64,000 bases of DNA from Burkholderia sp. 8Y (GCF_902506145.1 NZ_LR733520.1:1639370-1703369); one strand, 5' to 3'; counted from the stretch's first letter, positions 45,595 to 56,495 are shown. Program-made: numbers and translations. Notes: generated from the sequence alone by a model not told the origin.

Positions 45595-45619
45595 GGTTTT
45601 CCGTGAATGCTTGAGTGGA

Positions 45620-47485
<1,866 letters not shown>

Positions 47486-47548
47486 CGTTGGTCTTATGGG
47501 GTTGTGTGCGGCGCGCTTGGCCTATGCTTGCTGGTCATGCGCTCGCGG

Positions 47549-48079
47549 TCAGGCGCTTTCGAGCCGCTCGATCTGCACGCCGATCTCGTGCGCGACGCGT
47601 TCGATGAACATCAATTGACGCACCGCTTCGCCCGCCGCCTGATCCGCGTTGCTGTCGATGAGCGCCGCGAGTTTCGAGAAGCGCACGCGCTCTTCGTCGC
47701 GCAACGCGTCGAGGAGCGTCTCGAGCGCACCGACGTTCCTGGCCGCGGCGGCATCTTCGATATTCTCGCGCCATTCCATCTGCTGCATGAGAAACGCCGG
47801 CTCCATCGCCGTATTGTTCTCGGCGCCCACGTCGATGCCGCGCAGCGAGAGCATATAGCGCGCGCGCTTTAACGGATCGCGCAGCGTCTGATACGCCTCG
47901 TTCGCGCGCGTGGCCCATTGCATCGCGAGTCGGCGCTGCGCGTCGCCGGCGGCGGCGAAGCGGTCGGGATGCACTTGCGCCTGCACGGTGCGGTAGGCGT
48001 CGTCGAGCCGATCGGGATCGACCGCGAAAGTCGGCGGCAGGCCGAAGAGATCGAAGTGGCTGTCGGTGAGCGTGGCCAT
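47549..48079 (-). CDS. hscB: Fe-S assembly co-chaperone HscB
   Basis: A 176-residue J-domain protein. The N-terminal J domain has the HPD motif in [20 protein letters not shown]; the C-terminal three-helix domain binds IscU. The segment [21 protein letters not shown] is characteristic. Its start lies about 35 bases after a terminator-like hairpin that separates it from iscA. Confidence 0.95.
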   Translation of the reverse strand: MATLTDSHFDLFGLPPTFAVDPDRLDDAYRTVQAQVHPDRFAAAGDAQRRLAMQWATRANEAYQTLRDPLKRARYMLSLRGIDVGAENNTAMEPAFLMQQMEWRENIEDAAAARNVGALETLLDALRDEERVRFSKLAALIDSNADQAAGEAVRQLMFIERVAHEIGVQIERLESA

Positions 48080-48115
48080 GACGTTGTCAGTGAGTTCAGG
48101 ATGCGCGAATGAAAA

Positions 48116-48139
48116 AGGCGGCCCGCGCCGCCTCTTTTG
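48116..48139 (-). terminator. Terminator-like hairpin between iscA and hscB
   Basis: On the minus strand AGGCGGC/GCCGCCT (48129-48135 and 48116-48124 region) with a GCGG loop, followed by TTTTTC. A short intrinsic terminator inside the isc operon, likely partial. Confidence 0.65.
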
Positions 48140-48163
48140 CCGAAACCGCCGGCGTCACGCGCG

Positions 48164-48487
48164 TCATACGCGGAACGATTCGCCGCAGCCGCATTCGTCT
48201 TTCGCGTTCGGGTTGTTGAAGCGAAAACCCTCGTTCAGCCCTTCGCGCGCGAAATCGAGTTCCGTGCCGTCAAGATACGCGAGGCTCTTCGGATCGATGA
48301 TGATCTTGACGCCCGCCGATTCGAACACCATGTCTTCGGGCGCCAGTTCGTCGACATATTCGAGCTTGTAAGCCAGACCCGAGCAGCCGGTCGTGCGAAC
48401 GCCCAGACGCAGGCCGACACCCTTCCCGCGCCGCGTCAAATACTTATGCACGTGTTGTGCTGCCTTCTCCGTCAACGTGATTGCCAT
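48164..48487 (-). CDS. iscA: Fe-S cluster carrier IscA
   Basis: A 107-residue A-type carrier. The three conserved Cys are visible: [16 protein letters not shown] and the C-terminal [12 protein letters not shown] at 48487 gives the family N-terminus ([13 protein letters not shown]); a slightly longer in-frame start is rejected. It follows iscU and precedes hscB in the isc operon, with hairpins on both sides. Confidence 0.96.
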   Translation of the reverse strand: MAITLTEKAAQHVHKYLTRRGKGVGLRLGVRTTGCSGLAYKLEYVDELAPEDMVFESAGVKIIIDPKSLAYLDGTELDFAREGLNEGFRFNNPNAKDECGCGESFRV

Positions 48488-48521
48488 AGTCGTCGCGTCT
48501 CTCGCGCTCAAATCGTGCTCC

Positions 48522-48558
48522 CCGTAGCCGCGCCGCTTTTCATGCGGCGCCGCTACGG
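48522..48558 (-). other. Hairpin between iscU and iscA
   Basis: Two 7-bp helices (ccgtagc/gctacgg and gcgccgc/gcggcgc) joined by one C-C mismatch, closing a 7-base loop. No T-run follows on the minus strand. It could be a stability or processing element in the isc message. Confidence 0.55.
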
Positions 48559-48587
48559 CCTTTCGCTGCCACTTACGTGTGCCAACC

Positions 48588-49016
48588 TTATGCCGCCTGC
48601 TGCTTTGCCTGAGCGTCTTCCGCTTGCGGCGCAGCAGCGCCGTGACGCTGCTTGTAATCGGCGACCGCTGCCTTGATCGCGTCTTCCGCGAGAATCGAGC
48701 AGTGGATTTTCACCGGCGGCAATGCCAGTTCTTCGGCGATCTGCGTGTTCTTGATCGTCAGCGCCTCGTCGAGCGTGCGGCCCTTCACCCATTCGGTGAC
48801 GAGCGAGCTCGACGCGATAGCCGAACCGCAGCCGTACGTCTTGAACTTCGCATCTTCGATGACGCCGTCCGCGCCCACGCGAATCTGCAGCTTCATCACG
48901 TCGCCGCATGCGGGCGCGCCGACCATGCCGGTGCCGACAGCGTCGTCGTCCTTCGCGAACGAGCCGACATTGCGCGGGTTTTCGTAGTGGTCCAGAACCT
49001 TGTCGCTATAAGCCAT
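48588..49016 (-). CDS. iscU: Fe-S scaffold IscU
   Basis: A 142-residue scaffold on which clusters are built. The three ligand Cys occur in [26 protein letters not shown] and [12 protein letters not shown]; the HscA-recognition LPPVK motif is present just before the third Cys. The C-terminal tail is Ala/Gln-rich, slightly longer than in E. coli. Sits after iscS in the isc operon. Confidence 0.97.
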   Translation of the reverse strand: MAYSDKVLDHYENPRNVGSFAKDDDAVGTGMVGAPACGDVMKLQIRVGADGVIEDAKFKTYGCGSAIASSSLVTEWVKGRTLDEALTIKNTQIAEELALPPVKIHCSILAEDAIKAAVADYKQRHGAAAPQAEDAQAKQQAA

Positions 49017-49063
49017 GATTCAAACTCTCCGTGTGTTCGTTTCGCGTGGAAGCAGTGCGTCGT

Positions 49064-50287
49064 TCAGTGCGCCGCCCACTGGATGCTCGAAATGTCGATG
49101 CCGTCCTTGTGCATTTCCCAGAGCGGCGACAGATCGCGCAGTTTCGCAATTTTGTGCTTCAGCAGGTTGACGACGTAATCGACGTCCTGCTCGGTCGTGA
49201 AGCGGCCGACGGTGAAGCGGATCGAACTGTGCGCCAGTTCGTCGTTGCGGCCGAGGGCACGCAGCACATACGACGGCTCCAGCGACGCCGACGTGCACGC
49301 CGAACCCGACGACACCGCGACATCCTTCACCGCCATGATCAGCGACTCGCCTTCGACGAAATTGAAGCTGATGTTGAGGTTGTGCGGCACGCGGCGTTCC
49401 ATGTCGCCGTTGACGTACACCTCCTCGATTTCCTGCAGGCCGCGCAGCAGCCGGTCGCGCAGCATGCGGATGCGTTCGTTTTCGGTCGCCATTTCTTCGC
49501 GCGCGATGCGAAACGCCTCGCCCATGCCGACGATCTGATGCGTCGCGAGCGTGCCCGAGCGCATGCCGCGCTCGTGGCCGCCGCCGTGCATTTGCGCTTC
49601 GATGCGCACGCGCGGCTTGCGACGGACATACAACGCGCCGATGCCCTTCGGACCGTACGTCTTGTGCGCCGAGAACGACATGAGATCGACCTTCAGCTTC
49701 TGCAGATCGATCGTGATCTTGCCGGTGGCCTGCGCCGCGTCGACGTGAAAAATGATGCCCTTCTCGCGCGTGATCTCGCCGATCGCCTCGATGTCCTGAA
49801 TGACGCCGATCTCGTTGTTCACGCTCATCACGGAAACGAGGATCGTGTCGGGGCGAATCGCCGCCTTGAACTTGTCGAGGTCGATCAGGCCGTCTTCCTT
49901 CACGTCCAGATACGTGACTTCGTAGCCTTCGCGCTCGAGTTCGCGGCAAGTGTCGAGCACGGCCTTGTGCTCGGTCTTCACCGTGATGATGTGCTTGCCC
50001 TTACTCTTGTAGAAGTGCGCCGCGCCCTTGATGGCGAGGTTGTCCGATTCGGTTGCGCCCGACGTCCAGATGATTTCGCGCGGATCGGCATTCACCAGCG
50101 CCGCGACCTGCTCGCGCGCTTCCTCGACCGCGCGCTCCGCATCCCAGCCGTACTGGTGGCTGCGCGACGCCGGATTACCGAACTGCTCGCGAAGATACGG
50201 GATCATCTTGTCCACCACGCGCGGATCGATCGGCGTCGTCGCGCTGTAGTCCATGTAAATGGGCAGGTGGGGGATATCGTTGTTCAT
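49064..50287 (-). CDS. iscS: Cysteine desulfurase IscS
   Basis: A 407-residue PLP enzyme that takes sulfur from cysteine for Fe-S clusters and tRNA thiolation. Sites: PLP Lys in [16 protein letters not shown], active-site Cys loop in [17 protein letters not shown], and [15 protein letters not shown] at the N-terminus. The C-terminus ends with the IscU-binding segment. It follows iscR by 92 bases. Confidence 0.97.
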   Translation of the reverse strand: MNNDIPHLPIYMDYSATTPIDPRVVDKMIPYLREQFGNPASRSHQYGWDAERAVEEAREQVAALVNADPREIIWTSGATESDNLAIKGAAHFYKSKGKHIITVKTEHKAVLDTCRELEREGYEVTYLDVKEDGLIDLDKFKAAIRPDTILVSVMSVNNEIGVIQDIEAIGEITREKGIIFHVDAAQATGKITIDLQKLKVDLMSFSAHKTYGPKGIGALYVRRKPRVRIEAQMHGGGHERGMRSGTLATHQIVGMGEAFRIAREEMATENERIRMLRDRLLRGLQEIEEVYVNGDMERRVPHNLNISFNFVEGESLIMAVKDVAVSSGSACTSASLEPSYVLRALGRNDELAHSSIRFTVGRFTTEQDVDYVVNLLKHKIAKLRDLSPLWEMHKDGIDISSIQWAAH

Positions 50288-50379
50288 CAGTCGCTCCGGG
50301 AAAATCGGTCAAATCGCTTGGCTGGGTCGCTAGCGCCGCGTCGCAGTACGTTCTGCGGATCGAGGCGCGGCAGGACGCG

Positions 50380-50907
50380 TCAGCCAGCCAGATTGAAAAT
50401 GGAATTCGGACCCTTGGGCACCACGCGCGCCGCCTCGACGCCCGCCGGTTCCGCGCGCCGGTCGCGCAGCACCGCTGCGGAACCTTCGCGGGCGCGCTGC
50501 TGGTCGACCAGATCCTTCAGCGAGACAGAATCGAGGTACTCGACCATCTTCTGGTTGAGCGTCGCCCAGAGTTCGTGCGTCATGCAGTGGCCGTCGTGCT
50601 GCTTCGTGCCTTCGCAGGTGCCTTTGCCGCCGCACTGCGTGGCGTCGATCGGCTCGTCCACCGCGATGATGATGTCCGCGACCGTGACGTTCTCCGCCCG
50701 GCGCGCGAGGTTGTACCCGCCGCCCGGCCCGCGCACCGATTCGACGATCTCATGACGACGCAGCTTGCCGAACAGTTGTTCGAGATAGGAAAGCGAGATG
50801 CGCTGGCGCTGACTGATGCCTGCCAGCGTCACCGGGCCCTGCTCCTGGCGTAGCGCCAGGTCGATCATCGCCGTGACGGCGAAACGGCCTTTCGTGGTGA
50901 GTCTCAT
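50380..50907 (-). CDS. iscR: Fe-S cluster regulator IscR
   Basis: A 175-residue Rrf2-family regulator that carries a 2Fe-2S cluster and represses the isc operon when loaded. The N-terminal MRLTTKGRFAVTAMIDLAL and winged helix ISQRQRISLSYLEQLFGKLRR are diagnostic; three cluster Cys are in GGKGTCEGTKQHDGHCMTHE together with one more upstream Cys (TQCGGKG). First gene of the isc operon. Two IscR type-1-like sites overlap its promoter. Confidence 0.97.
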   Translation of the reverse strand: MRLTTKGRFAVTAMIDLALRQEQGPVTLAGISQRQRISLSYLEQLFGKLRRHEIVESVRGPGGGYNLARRAENVTVADIIIAVDEPIDATQCGGKGTCEGTKQHDGHCMTHELWATLNQKMVEYLDSVSLKDLVDQQRAREGSAAVLRDRRAEPAGVEAARVVPKGPNSIFNLAG

Positions 50908-50925
50908 AGTTGGGGGCTAACGCTA

Positions 50926-50977
50926 ATACTCGATGGTTTTGATCAAGTATAAATATCCCACAGTTTTAGTCAAGTAT
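50926..50977 (-). promoter_or_regulatory. iscR promoter with two IscR type-1-like sites
   Basis: Two 25-base near-palindromes with ATA...TAT ends: 50926-50950 and 50953-50977, 27 bases apart. Read on the minus strand both begin ATACTTGA. They cover a -35 TTGACT (50968-50973) and -10 TATACT (50946-50951) with a 16-base spacer. The pattern fits the E. coli type 1 consensus (ATA, central AT-rich core, TAT). Binding would block RNA polymerase, giving autorepression. Confidence 0.8.
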
Positions 50978-51037
50978 CCGGGCGGAATATGTAACGATTT
51001 AATCGATCTTTTCGCCTGCCAGCAGCGCCTTGCTGCC

Positions 51038-51520
51038 CTACGGCCACAACTGCGCGCGGAGCGTCTCGAGCAAGCCTTGACAGGCGTCTTCGCACTGGTC
51101 CAGCACGCGCTCGAAACCTTCGTCGCCGCCGAAGTACGGGTCGACCACCACGCGGCTGTCGTCCCGCGTCGCGAATTCCATCAGGAGCCGGATCTTGTCC
51201 CGATACTCCGGCGGACAGACCGACGCGAGCGCAGCTGCGTTGGCGTCGTCCATGACGATGAACAGATCGAAGCGGGCGAAGTCTGCCGCGGCGACCTGAC
51301 GGCCGCGCAGCGTCGACAGGTCGTAGCCGCGCCTTTTCGCCACTCGCTGGGCGCGCTCGTCCGGCGGCTGACCGATGTGCCAGTCACCCGTGCCCGCCGA
51401 ATCGATGATGATCCGGTCCGCCAGTCTCGCCCGCTCGACGAGCTCGCGCATGACCGCTTCCGCGCTGGGCGACCGGCAGATGTTGCCGAGACAGACGAAG
51501 CAGATGGCGATCGAATTCAT
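51038..51520 (-). CDS. Low molecular weight protein-tyrosine phosphatase
   Basis: A 160-residue LMW-PTP. The P-loop CLGNICRSPSAEAVMREL stands at the N-terminus (Cys and Arg of C-x5-R); the general acid Asp is in VVDPYFGGDEGF. Substrates are unknown; many family members act on capsule kinases, but no polysaccharide genes are near. It lies behind the divergent isc promoter region, 130 bases from iscR, on the same strand as the isc operon. Confidence 0.92.
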   Translation of the reverse strand: MNSIAICFVCLGNICRSPSAEAVMRELVERARLADRIIIDSAGTGDWHIGQPPDERAQRVAKRRGYDLSTLRGRQVAAADFARFDLFIVMDDANAAALASVCPPEYRDKIRLLMEFATRDDSRVVVDPYFGGDEGFERVLDQCEDACQGLLETLRAQLWP

Positions 51521-51605
51521 CGGGCCGTGGACGAGGGAGTTGAAGGTTGAACGGCGCGTTCAAATGCGCTCGGATTATACAAAGGCTCGCCCAAACGCGC
51601 CCGGG

Positions 51606-52823
51606 CTAGCCCTTCTCGCGGTGAATGTCGTGCGTGACAAACCCGCTTTCGCCGTTCGGCATGTCGAGCCAGTCGCGGTGGTCGAGCGTGCGGCGGATAT
51701 CGGCGAGCCCGCTTTCCCAATGCTCCTGCATTGTCGAGAAGCCGAACTGATAGTCCTTGTACTGGCCCTCGTATTCCTTCTGCCGATAAATCAGGTGAAT
51801 GATGTTGTAACGCTTCGAGCAGGCGAGTTCGGCGGCGCGGCGGCACCATTCGTCGGTTCGGCGAAGCTCCTCGGGCACGAGCTCGAGGACGTGCTTCAGC
51901 AGGTTGCGATACCGCTGCGCACGCTGCATGTCGTCCGTCACGAGCCGCGTGCGGCTCGAATACTGCACGTCCTTGATGCGTCCCATCACGTCGACGATGC
52001 TGTCGGGCACTGGCCCGCGCGCGCTCCAGAGATCGACCTGGAAAGCGAGCGTGTCGCGGCGCGGCGTGGCCTGCGCGACCTCGTAAAGTGGCGTATTCGA
52101 CATGAGGCCGCCGTCCCAGTAGAACTGTCCGTCGATCTCGACGGCGGCAAAACCGGGCGGCAGCGCGCCGGACGCGAGGAAGTGCTCTGCTCGCAGCGTC
52201 ATCCGCGTGTTGTCGAAATAGGCGAAGTTGCCGGTCGCGACGTTCACCGCACCGACAGACACACGTGTCTCGCCGGAGTTGATGCGGTCGAAGTCGCAAA
52301 GGCGTTCGAGCGTGGCCTTGAGCGGCGTCGTGTCGTAATAACTTGCCGTCTCGGGCGAGCCCGCCGCGACGGGCGACGGCGGCGGAAAGCGCGGCACGAA
52401 GAAGCCCTTCTGCCCTTCGACGAGTGCGTCGACCGCCTGCAGCGCAGTGAAGGCCTTGCGAATCTGGTCGGTGGAATCGAAGAACGCCCGCTCGACGAAC
52501 GCGGGCAACGGAAAACCGAAGGCCGGCTGACAGATGGTTTCCCAGAATTCCCGCAGCCGCTCGACGCGCCGTTCCGGCGCATTCCCGGCGATGATCGCGG
52601 TATTGAGGGCCCCAATCGAGATGCCGGCGATCCAGTTCGGGTGGATGCCGGCTTCGTGCAACCCTTGATAGACACCTGCCTGATACGCACCGAGCGCGCC
52701 GCCGCCCTGAAGCAGGAGCGCGATGGTCTCATAAGGCGGCAAGCCGATGCGCTGCTGCGAAGCCGGCGCTTCTTCGTGGCTCCGCTCGGATCGCACGGCC
52801 TCGTTATCGTCGATTTCTGACAT
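51606..52823 (-). CDS. Patatin-like phospholipase (DUF3734 type)
   Basis: A 405-residue cytoplasmic patatin with a C-terminal extension (DUF3734-like). Oxyanion and nucleophile segments: ALLLQGGGALGAYQAGVYQGL and GISIGALNTAIIAGN (Ser in Gly-Ile-Ser-Ile-Gly); catalytic Asp in FYWDGGLMSNTPLYE. There is no signal peptide. It starts 13 bases after the bdhA stop codon, a pairing known in Burkholderiales, which suggests a link to lipid or polyhydroxybutyrate turnover (inference). Confidence 0.9.
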   Translation of the reverse strand: MSEIDDNEAVRSERSHEEAPASQQRIGLPPYETIALLLQGGGALGAYQAGVYQGLHEAGIHPNWIAGISIGALNTAIIAGNAPERRVERLREFWETICQPAFGFPLPAFVERAFFDSTDQIRKAFTALQAVDALVEGQKGFFVPRFPPPSPVAAGSPETASYYDTTPLKATLERLCDFDRINSGETRVSVGAVNVATGNFAYFDNTRMTLRAEHFLASGALPPGFAAVEIDGQFYWDGGLMSNTPLYEVAQATPRRDTLAFQVDLWSARGPVPDSIVDVMGRIKDVQYSSRTRLVTDDMQRAQRYRNLLKHVLELVPEELRRTDEWCRRAAELACSKRYNIIHLIYRQKEYEGQYKDYQFGFSTMQEHWESGLADIRRTLDHRDWLDMPNGESGFVTHDIHREKG

Positions 52824-52836
52824 GGCGCGCGGTCCC

Positions 52837-53631
52837 CTACTGCATGTACCAGCCGTGGCTCACAACGAACGATTGTCCCGTCAACGCCGCCGTTTCGAAC
52901 GCGGACAGGAACAGCACCGTCTGCGCGACGTCTTCGACGGTGGTGAACACGCCATCTACCGTGCCGCCCAGCATGACGCGCTTCACCACTTCTTCTTCGC
53001 TGATACCGAGTTCCTTCGCCTGCTCGGGAATCTGCTTGTCGACGAGCGGCGTGCGTACGAAACCCGGACAGACGACGTGAGAGCGCACGTTGTGCTTCGC
53101 GCCTTCCTTGGCGAGCACGCGCGCGAGGCCCAGCAAGCCGTGTTTGGCGGTCACGTAAGCGGATTTGAGCGGCGACGCTTCATGCGAATGCACCGATCCC
53201 ATATAGATGACCACCCCGCCGCGATCGTCCCTGTACATGTGCTTAAGCGCCGCGCGCGTTGTGAGAAAGGCGCCGTCGACGTGAATGGCCATCATCTTCT
53301 TCCAGTCCGCGTACGAATAGTGTTCGATCGGATTGACGATCTGGATGCCGGCATTCGAGACGAGGATGTCGATTGAGCCGAACTCGCTCGCGACACGGTC
53401 GATGCCCTCATCGACGGCCGCTTCATCCGTGACGTCCATGGCGATGCCGATGGCCTTGCCGCCCTTCCCGCGAATCTCTTGCGCGACGGCATCCGCGCCC
53501 GACTGGTTCAGGTCGGCAATCGCGACGGCCGCCCCCGCGCCCGCAAGGGTGAACGCAATCGCGCGGCCGATGCCGCTCGCAGCACCCGTGACCACTGCCG
53601 TCTTGCCGTCGAGCTTACCGTTCTGTGACAT
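52837..53631 (-). CDS. bdhA: 3-hydroxybutyrate dehydrogenase (SDR family)
   Basis: A 264-residue NAD-dependent SDR converting 3-hydroxybutyrate to acetoacetate in PHB breakdown. Motifs: [24 protein letters not shown] in [14 protein letters not shown], active-site Ser ([10 protein letters not shown]) and YVTAKHG with the catalytic Tyr-Lys; the C-terminal [20 protein letters not shown] block is characteristic of bacterial BDH. ATG at 53631 follows AGGAGGTT. Codirectional with the patatin gene downstream. Confidence 0.92.
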   Translation of the reverse strand: MSQNGKLDGKTAVVTGAASGIGRAIAFTLAGAGAAVAIADLNQSGADAVAQEIRGKGGKAIGIAMDVTDEAAVDEGIDRVASEFGSIDILVSNAGIQIVNPIEHYSYADWKKMMAIHVDGAFLTTRAALKHMYRDDRGGVVIYMGSVHSHEASPLKSAYVTAKHGLLGLARVLAKEGAKHNVRSHVVCPGFVRTPLVDKQIPEQAKELGISEEEVVKRVMLGGTVDGVFTTVEDVAQTVLFLSAFETAALTGQSFVVSHGWYMQ

Positions 53632-53683
53632 GCCAACCTCCTGTCGGATGACTGAATTAAAACCGCGATGCATGCGGTCTTCA

Positions 53684-53749
53684 AGCTGGCCGTTCGGCAT
53701 AGGAACAATCGCGCAAATTCGGAAGATCGCTTATGCCGTTCGGCCAGCT
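53684..53749. promoter_or_regulatory. Inverted 18-bp motif pair upstream of bdhA
   Basis: Two copies of an 18-base motif in opposite orientation (53684-53701 and 53732-53749), matching at 16 of 18 positions, separated by 30 bases. Each contains the core GCCGTTCGGC. They lie between bdhA (minus) and rlmJ (plus) and look like operators. A related sequence stands at 4022-4039. Confidence 0.5.
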
Positions 53750-53887
53750 ATTGCGCATGGCCGGGAGCGGCTATTGTGCATGAACGTAGCGGTTCGCCGC
53801 AGTGAACGGCCGAGCGAAAGAGTCGCACGCACGCTCCGTTACAATGGGCCGCTTCCGTTTTTCATCGTCTTTTGCGGGTCACTCGTC

Positions 53888-54733
53888 ATGCTCAGTTACC
53901 GTCACGCCTTCCACGCGGGCAACCACGCCGATGTGCTGAAGCACGCCATCGTCGTTCAGATGCTTCGTTATCTCGGGTTGAAGGACAAGCCGTACTGGTA
54001 TATCGACACGCACTCCGGCGCGGGCGTGTATTCGCTCACCGAAGGCTTCGCGGTAAAGAACGCGGAATATGAGTCGGGCATCGCGCGATTGTGGGATCGC
54101 ACGGACTTGCCGCCGCTTCTCGCCGACTACGTCGATGAAGTGAAGGCGTTGAATCCGGACGGCGCGCTGCGCTTCTATCCGGGCTCGCCGTATCTGGCGT
54201 GGCGCGCGATGCGCGAGCAGGATCGCATGCGGCTTTTCGAGCTGCACAGCACGGAGATCGACGTGCTGCGTCACAACTTTCGCGACGCCGGCCGCCGCGC
54301 GATGATCTACGACGGCGACGGTTTCGAAGGCATCAAGGCGATTCTTCCCCCGGCGCCGCGCCGCGCGCTCGTGCTGATCGATCCGTCTTATGAGGACAAG
54401 CGCGACTATGCGCGCACGGTCGCGTGCCTCGAAGAATCGCTGAAACGGTTCGCAACAGGAACGTACGCGGTCTGGTACCCGCAAGTCGCGCGCATGGAAT
54501 CGCAACGTTTCGCCGATCAGTTGAAAGCCATTCAGCCGACTGGCTGGCTGCACGCGACGCTCACCGTCAAGGCGCCGCCTGCGGACGGCCTCGGCCTCTT
54601 CGGCAGCGGCATGTTCATTCTTAATCCGCCGTATAAGCTGGCGAGCGAGTTGAAGCAGGCATTGCCCTATCTTGTCGATGCCGTCGGTGAGGATGCGGGC
54701 GCCGCGTTCAAGCTGGAGCAGCGCGCGGATTAA
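53888..54733 (+). CDS. rlmJ: 23S rRNA (adenine2030-N6)-methyltransferase RlmJ
   Basis: A 281-residue SAM methyltransferase for A2030 of 23S rRNA. Family features: MLSYRHAFHAGNHADVLKHA at the start, YIDTHSGAGVYSL (SAM binding), the catalytic motif LIDPSYEDK (usually Asp-Pro-Pro-Tyr; here Asp-Pro-Ser-Tyr), and GSGMFILNPPYKL. ATG at 53888 gives the family N-terminus; a much longer upstream ORF is antisense to bdhA and rejected. Converges with a small exported protein gene, whose stop codon overlaps its own. Confidence 0.95.
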   Translation: MLSYRHAFHAGNHADVLKHAIVVQMLRYLGLKDKPYWYIDTHSGAGVYSLTEGFAVKNAEYESGIARLWDRTDLPPLLADYVDEVKALNPDGALRFYPGSPYLAWRAMREQDRMRLFELHSTEIDVLRHNFRDAGRRAMIYDGDGFEGIKAILPPAPRRALVLIDPSYEDKRDYARTVACLEESLKRFATGTYAVWYPQVARMESQRFADQLKAIQPTGWLHATLTVKAPPADGLGLFGSGMFILNPPYKLASELKQALPYLVDAVGEDAGAAFKLEQRAD

Positions 54734-55092
54734 TTGGGGCTTGCGTAAGCAGGATGCGTCGCATGGTGCCTGCGCGAAGGGCTTCCGTTATTTGTCGCGG
54801 GCGTCGCCGTCGGCCCGCCGTATTCGACATAGGGCGATACCACGATCGGCTGCTGCTCCTGCTGCGGCGATCCGGGCAACGTCGCCATCGGGACCATGCC
54901 CGGGCTTCCGAGCGGTGCGCTTTGCAGGACGGTTCCGCCGACGCCGCTGTGAATGCCGGTTTGCGTATCGAGCACGAGCGGTTCGCCGCCGGGTTTGGCG
55001 GATGCCAAATTACCGCAGCAAAGGGCTACGGCAAGCAGTGCGCAACGTGCTGGAAGACGGGTAGTCGTCCTCTTATGGCTCTGACTTGGCAT
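54730..55092 (-). CDS. Small exported protein of unknown function
   Basis: A 120-residue protein with a signal peptide (basic start, LPARCALLAVALCCGNLASA, cleavage near ASA). The mature part is Pro/Gly/Thr-rich (VLQSAPLGSPGMVPMATLPGSP) with a His-containing C-terminus. No family recognised. It shares the last bases with rlmJ in convergent orientation. Low complexity and good signal peptide argue for a real but fast-evolving gene. Confidence 0.55.
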   Translation of the reverse strand: MPSQSHKRTTTRLPARCALLAVALCCGNLASAKPGGEPLVLDTQTGIHSGVGGTVLQSAPLGSPGMVPMATLPGSPQQEQQPIVVSPYVEYGGPTATPATNNGSPSRRHHATHPAYASPN

Positions 55093-55194
55093 CGATCGCT
55101 CTATTCGGTAGACGAAACGACTTTACCTTACCCCGGTGGCAAGCTTTAGGCTAGGCGCGCCAACACCTAACCTTGCTCGACTATCGGAGATTTC

Positions 55195-55614
55195 ATGGTT
55201 CCAGCACTGAAGCTGCTGTACGCGCCAGTTGCCCTCATCATCGTCTCTTTCAGCGCAAGCGGCTTCGCGCAGACCGCAGCCGCTTCGCATGGCGCCATGC
55301 CTGGCATGGACATGGAACACAGCACGGCCGGCGACGCCAGCAACGCAAATGCGCCGTCGAACGCAGCCTTCGAAGCCGCCGACGAGTCGATGATGTCGGG
55401 CATGTCAGGCGTTCAGTACACGGGAAACGCTGACCGCGATTTCGTCGCGCACATGATTCCGCACCATGAAGGCGCGGTCGAAATGGCGAAGGTGGAGTTG
55501 AAGTACGGCAAGGACACGCAATTGCGCAAACTCGCGAAGGACATCGTGGCGGCGCAGGAGAGGGAAATCGCTTTCATGAAGCAGTGGCTTTCGAAGCACC
55601 CCGCGCAAGACTGA
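55195..55614 (+). CDS. Exported DUF305 protein (ferritin-like, copper-associated)
   Basis: A 139-residue protein. A signal peptide (LYAPVALIIVSFSASGFAQ) is followed by a Met/His-rich linker (HGAMPGMDMEHSTAG) and a DUF305 four-helix domain with the hallmark DFVAHMIPHHEGAVEMAKVEL and EREIAFMKQWL. DUF305 proteins often occur with copper resistance genes and carry His/Met pairs suited to copper. The copper-linked cueR-copZ pair is 0.9 kb away, which supports periplasmic copper handling (inference). Confidence 0.85.
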   Translation: MVPALKLLYAPVALIIVSFSASGFAQTAAASHGAMPGMDMEHSTAGDASNANAPSNAAFEAADESMMSGMSGVQYTGNADRDFVAHMIPHHEGAVEMAKVELKYGKDTQLRKLAKDIVAAQEREIAFMKQWLSKHPAQD

Positions 55615-55645
55615 CGTCGCTCCGGAACAGAGCAGCGGAAACGAC

Positions 55646-55670
55646 AAAGCCCCGCGTTGCGGGGCTTTTC
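55646..55670 (+). terminator. Terminator after the DUF305 gene
   Basis: A perfect 10-bp stem aaagccccgc/gcggggcttt with a gtt loop followed by tcgtt, 30 bases after the stop codon; also in front of the convergent DUF3563 gene. Confidence 0.85.
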
Positions 55671-55712
55671 GTTCAACATCTGGCGCACTTCGCTATGCGC
55701 TTGGCGCAGACC

Positions 55713-55859
55713 TCAGATGTTGTAGCCGTTGTTCTCGAGCGAACGGATACGCTTCTCAAGCTGGACGACATCCGTCGACTGCGCGAGGTACTCTTCGCGA
55801 CGGCGTTGTTCGGCGGCTTCAAACCAGATGCTGAGTTTTTCGAGCAGGATTGCAAACAT
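55713..55859 (-). CDS. DUF3563 family small protein
   Basis: A 48-residue protein. It begins MFAILLEKLSIWFEAAEQRR and ends with KRIRSLENNGYNI. This is the DUF3563 pattern, a short protein widespread in Burkholderiales and of unknown function. A GGAGAAAATC Shine-Dalgarno precedes ATG 55859. It is predicted to be one or two amphipathic helices. It is too short to stand out by length alone, so support comes from the family resemblance and Shine-Dalgarno. Confidence 0.85.
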   Translation of the reverse strand: MFAILLEKLSIWFEAAEQRRREEYLAQSTDVVQLEKRIRSLENNGYNI

Positions 55860-56080
55860 GATTTTCTCCAAGGATTTTCGCTGGTCCCTGGCGGTTCGGG
55901 TCAGGGATAACCCGCATTAGGGATAACCCTGATTATAGCGGAGCAATCGACGATGCATGAGTGAAATGCTCGCATGAAGTGCATTCCGTTTCGGAATGGT
56001 GCGGATCGTACGGCGGTTAGGCTCTTGATTCGACACGGAAACCCGGCGTAAGCGCGTGGAATCGCACCATTTCAGTGCAG

Positions 56081-56467
56081 TCACTGCGCCAATTTGTCCA
56101 GGATCGGGCAATCGGGGCGGCTGTCGCCGTGACAATGGTTGGCCAGATGTGACAGCGTGTCGCGCATGTCGGTCAACTCTGCGATGCGGCAATCGAGCTC
56201 GGCGACGTGTTCCAGCGCGATCGCCTTGACTTCCGCGCTGGCTCGCGTTCGGTCGCGCCAAAGCGCGAGCAGCTTGCGAATGTCGTCGACCAGAAACCCC
56301 AGACGCCGCGCCTGCCGCACGAAACGCAGTGCATGCACTTCGTGCTCGCCATACACGCGATAGCCGGACGACGTACGCCCGACCGGATTGAGCAGCCCGA
56401 CGCTCTCGTAGTACCGGATCATCTTCGCGGTGACGCCCGACGCCCGGGCCGCTTCGCCAATGTTCAT
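56081..56467 (-). CDS. cueR: Copper-responsive MerR family regulator CueR
   Basis: A 128-residue MerR-family activator. The DNA-binding part is MNIGEAARASGVTAKMIRYYESVGLL with GYRVYGEHEVHALRFVRQARRLGF; the long dimerisation helix follows; the metal loop HCHGDSRPDCPIL has the two Cys that hold Cu(I) in CueR. It stands divergent to copZ with a CueR-type operator between them. It also matches the spacing of the family's promoter (19 bases). Confidence 0.92.
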   Translation of the reverse strand: MNIGEAARASGVTAKMIRYYESVGLLNPVGRTSSGYRVYGEHEVHALRFVRQARRLGFLVDDIRKLLALWRDRTRASAEVKAIALEHVAELDCRIAELTDMRDTLSHLANHCHGDSRPDCPILDKLAQ

Positions 56468-56495
56468 CAGCTATCTCCAAACTATTGATCGACTC

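Noticed and set aside
53333..53887. N-terminal extension of rlmJ
   Set aside because: The extension is antisense to bdhA and has no similarity to the family; the start at 53888 fits.
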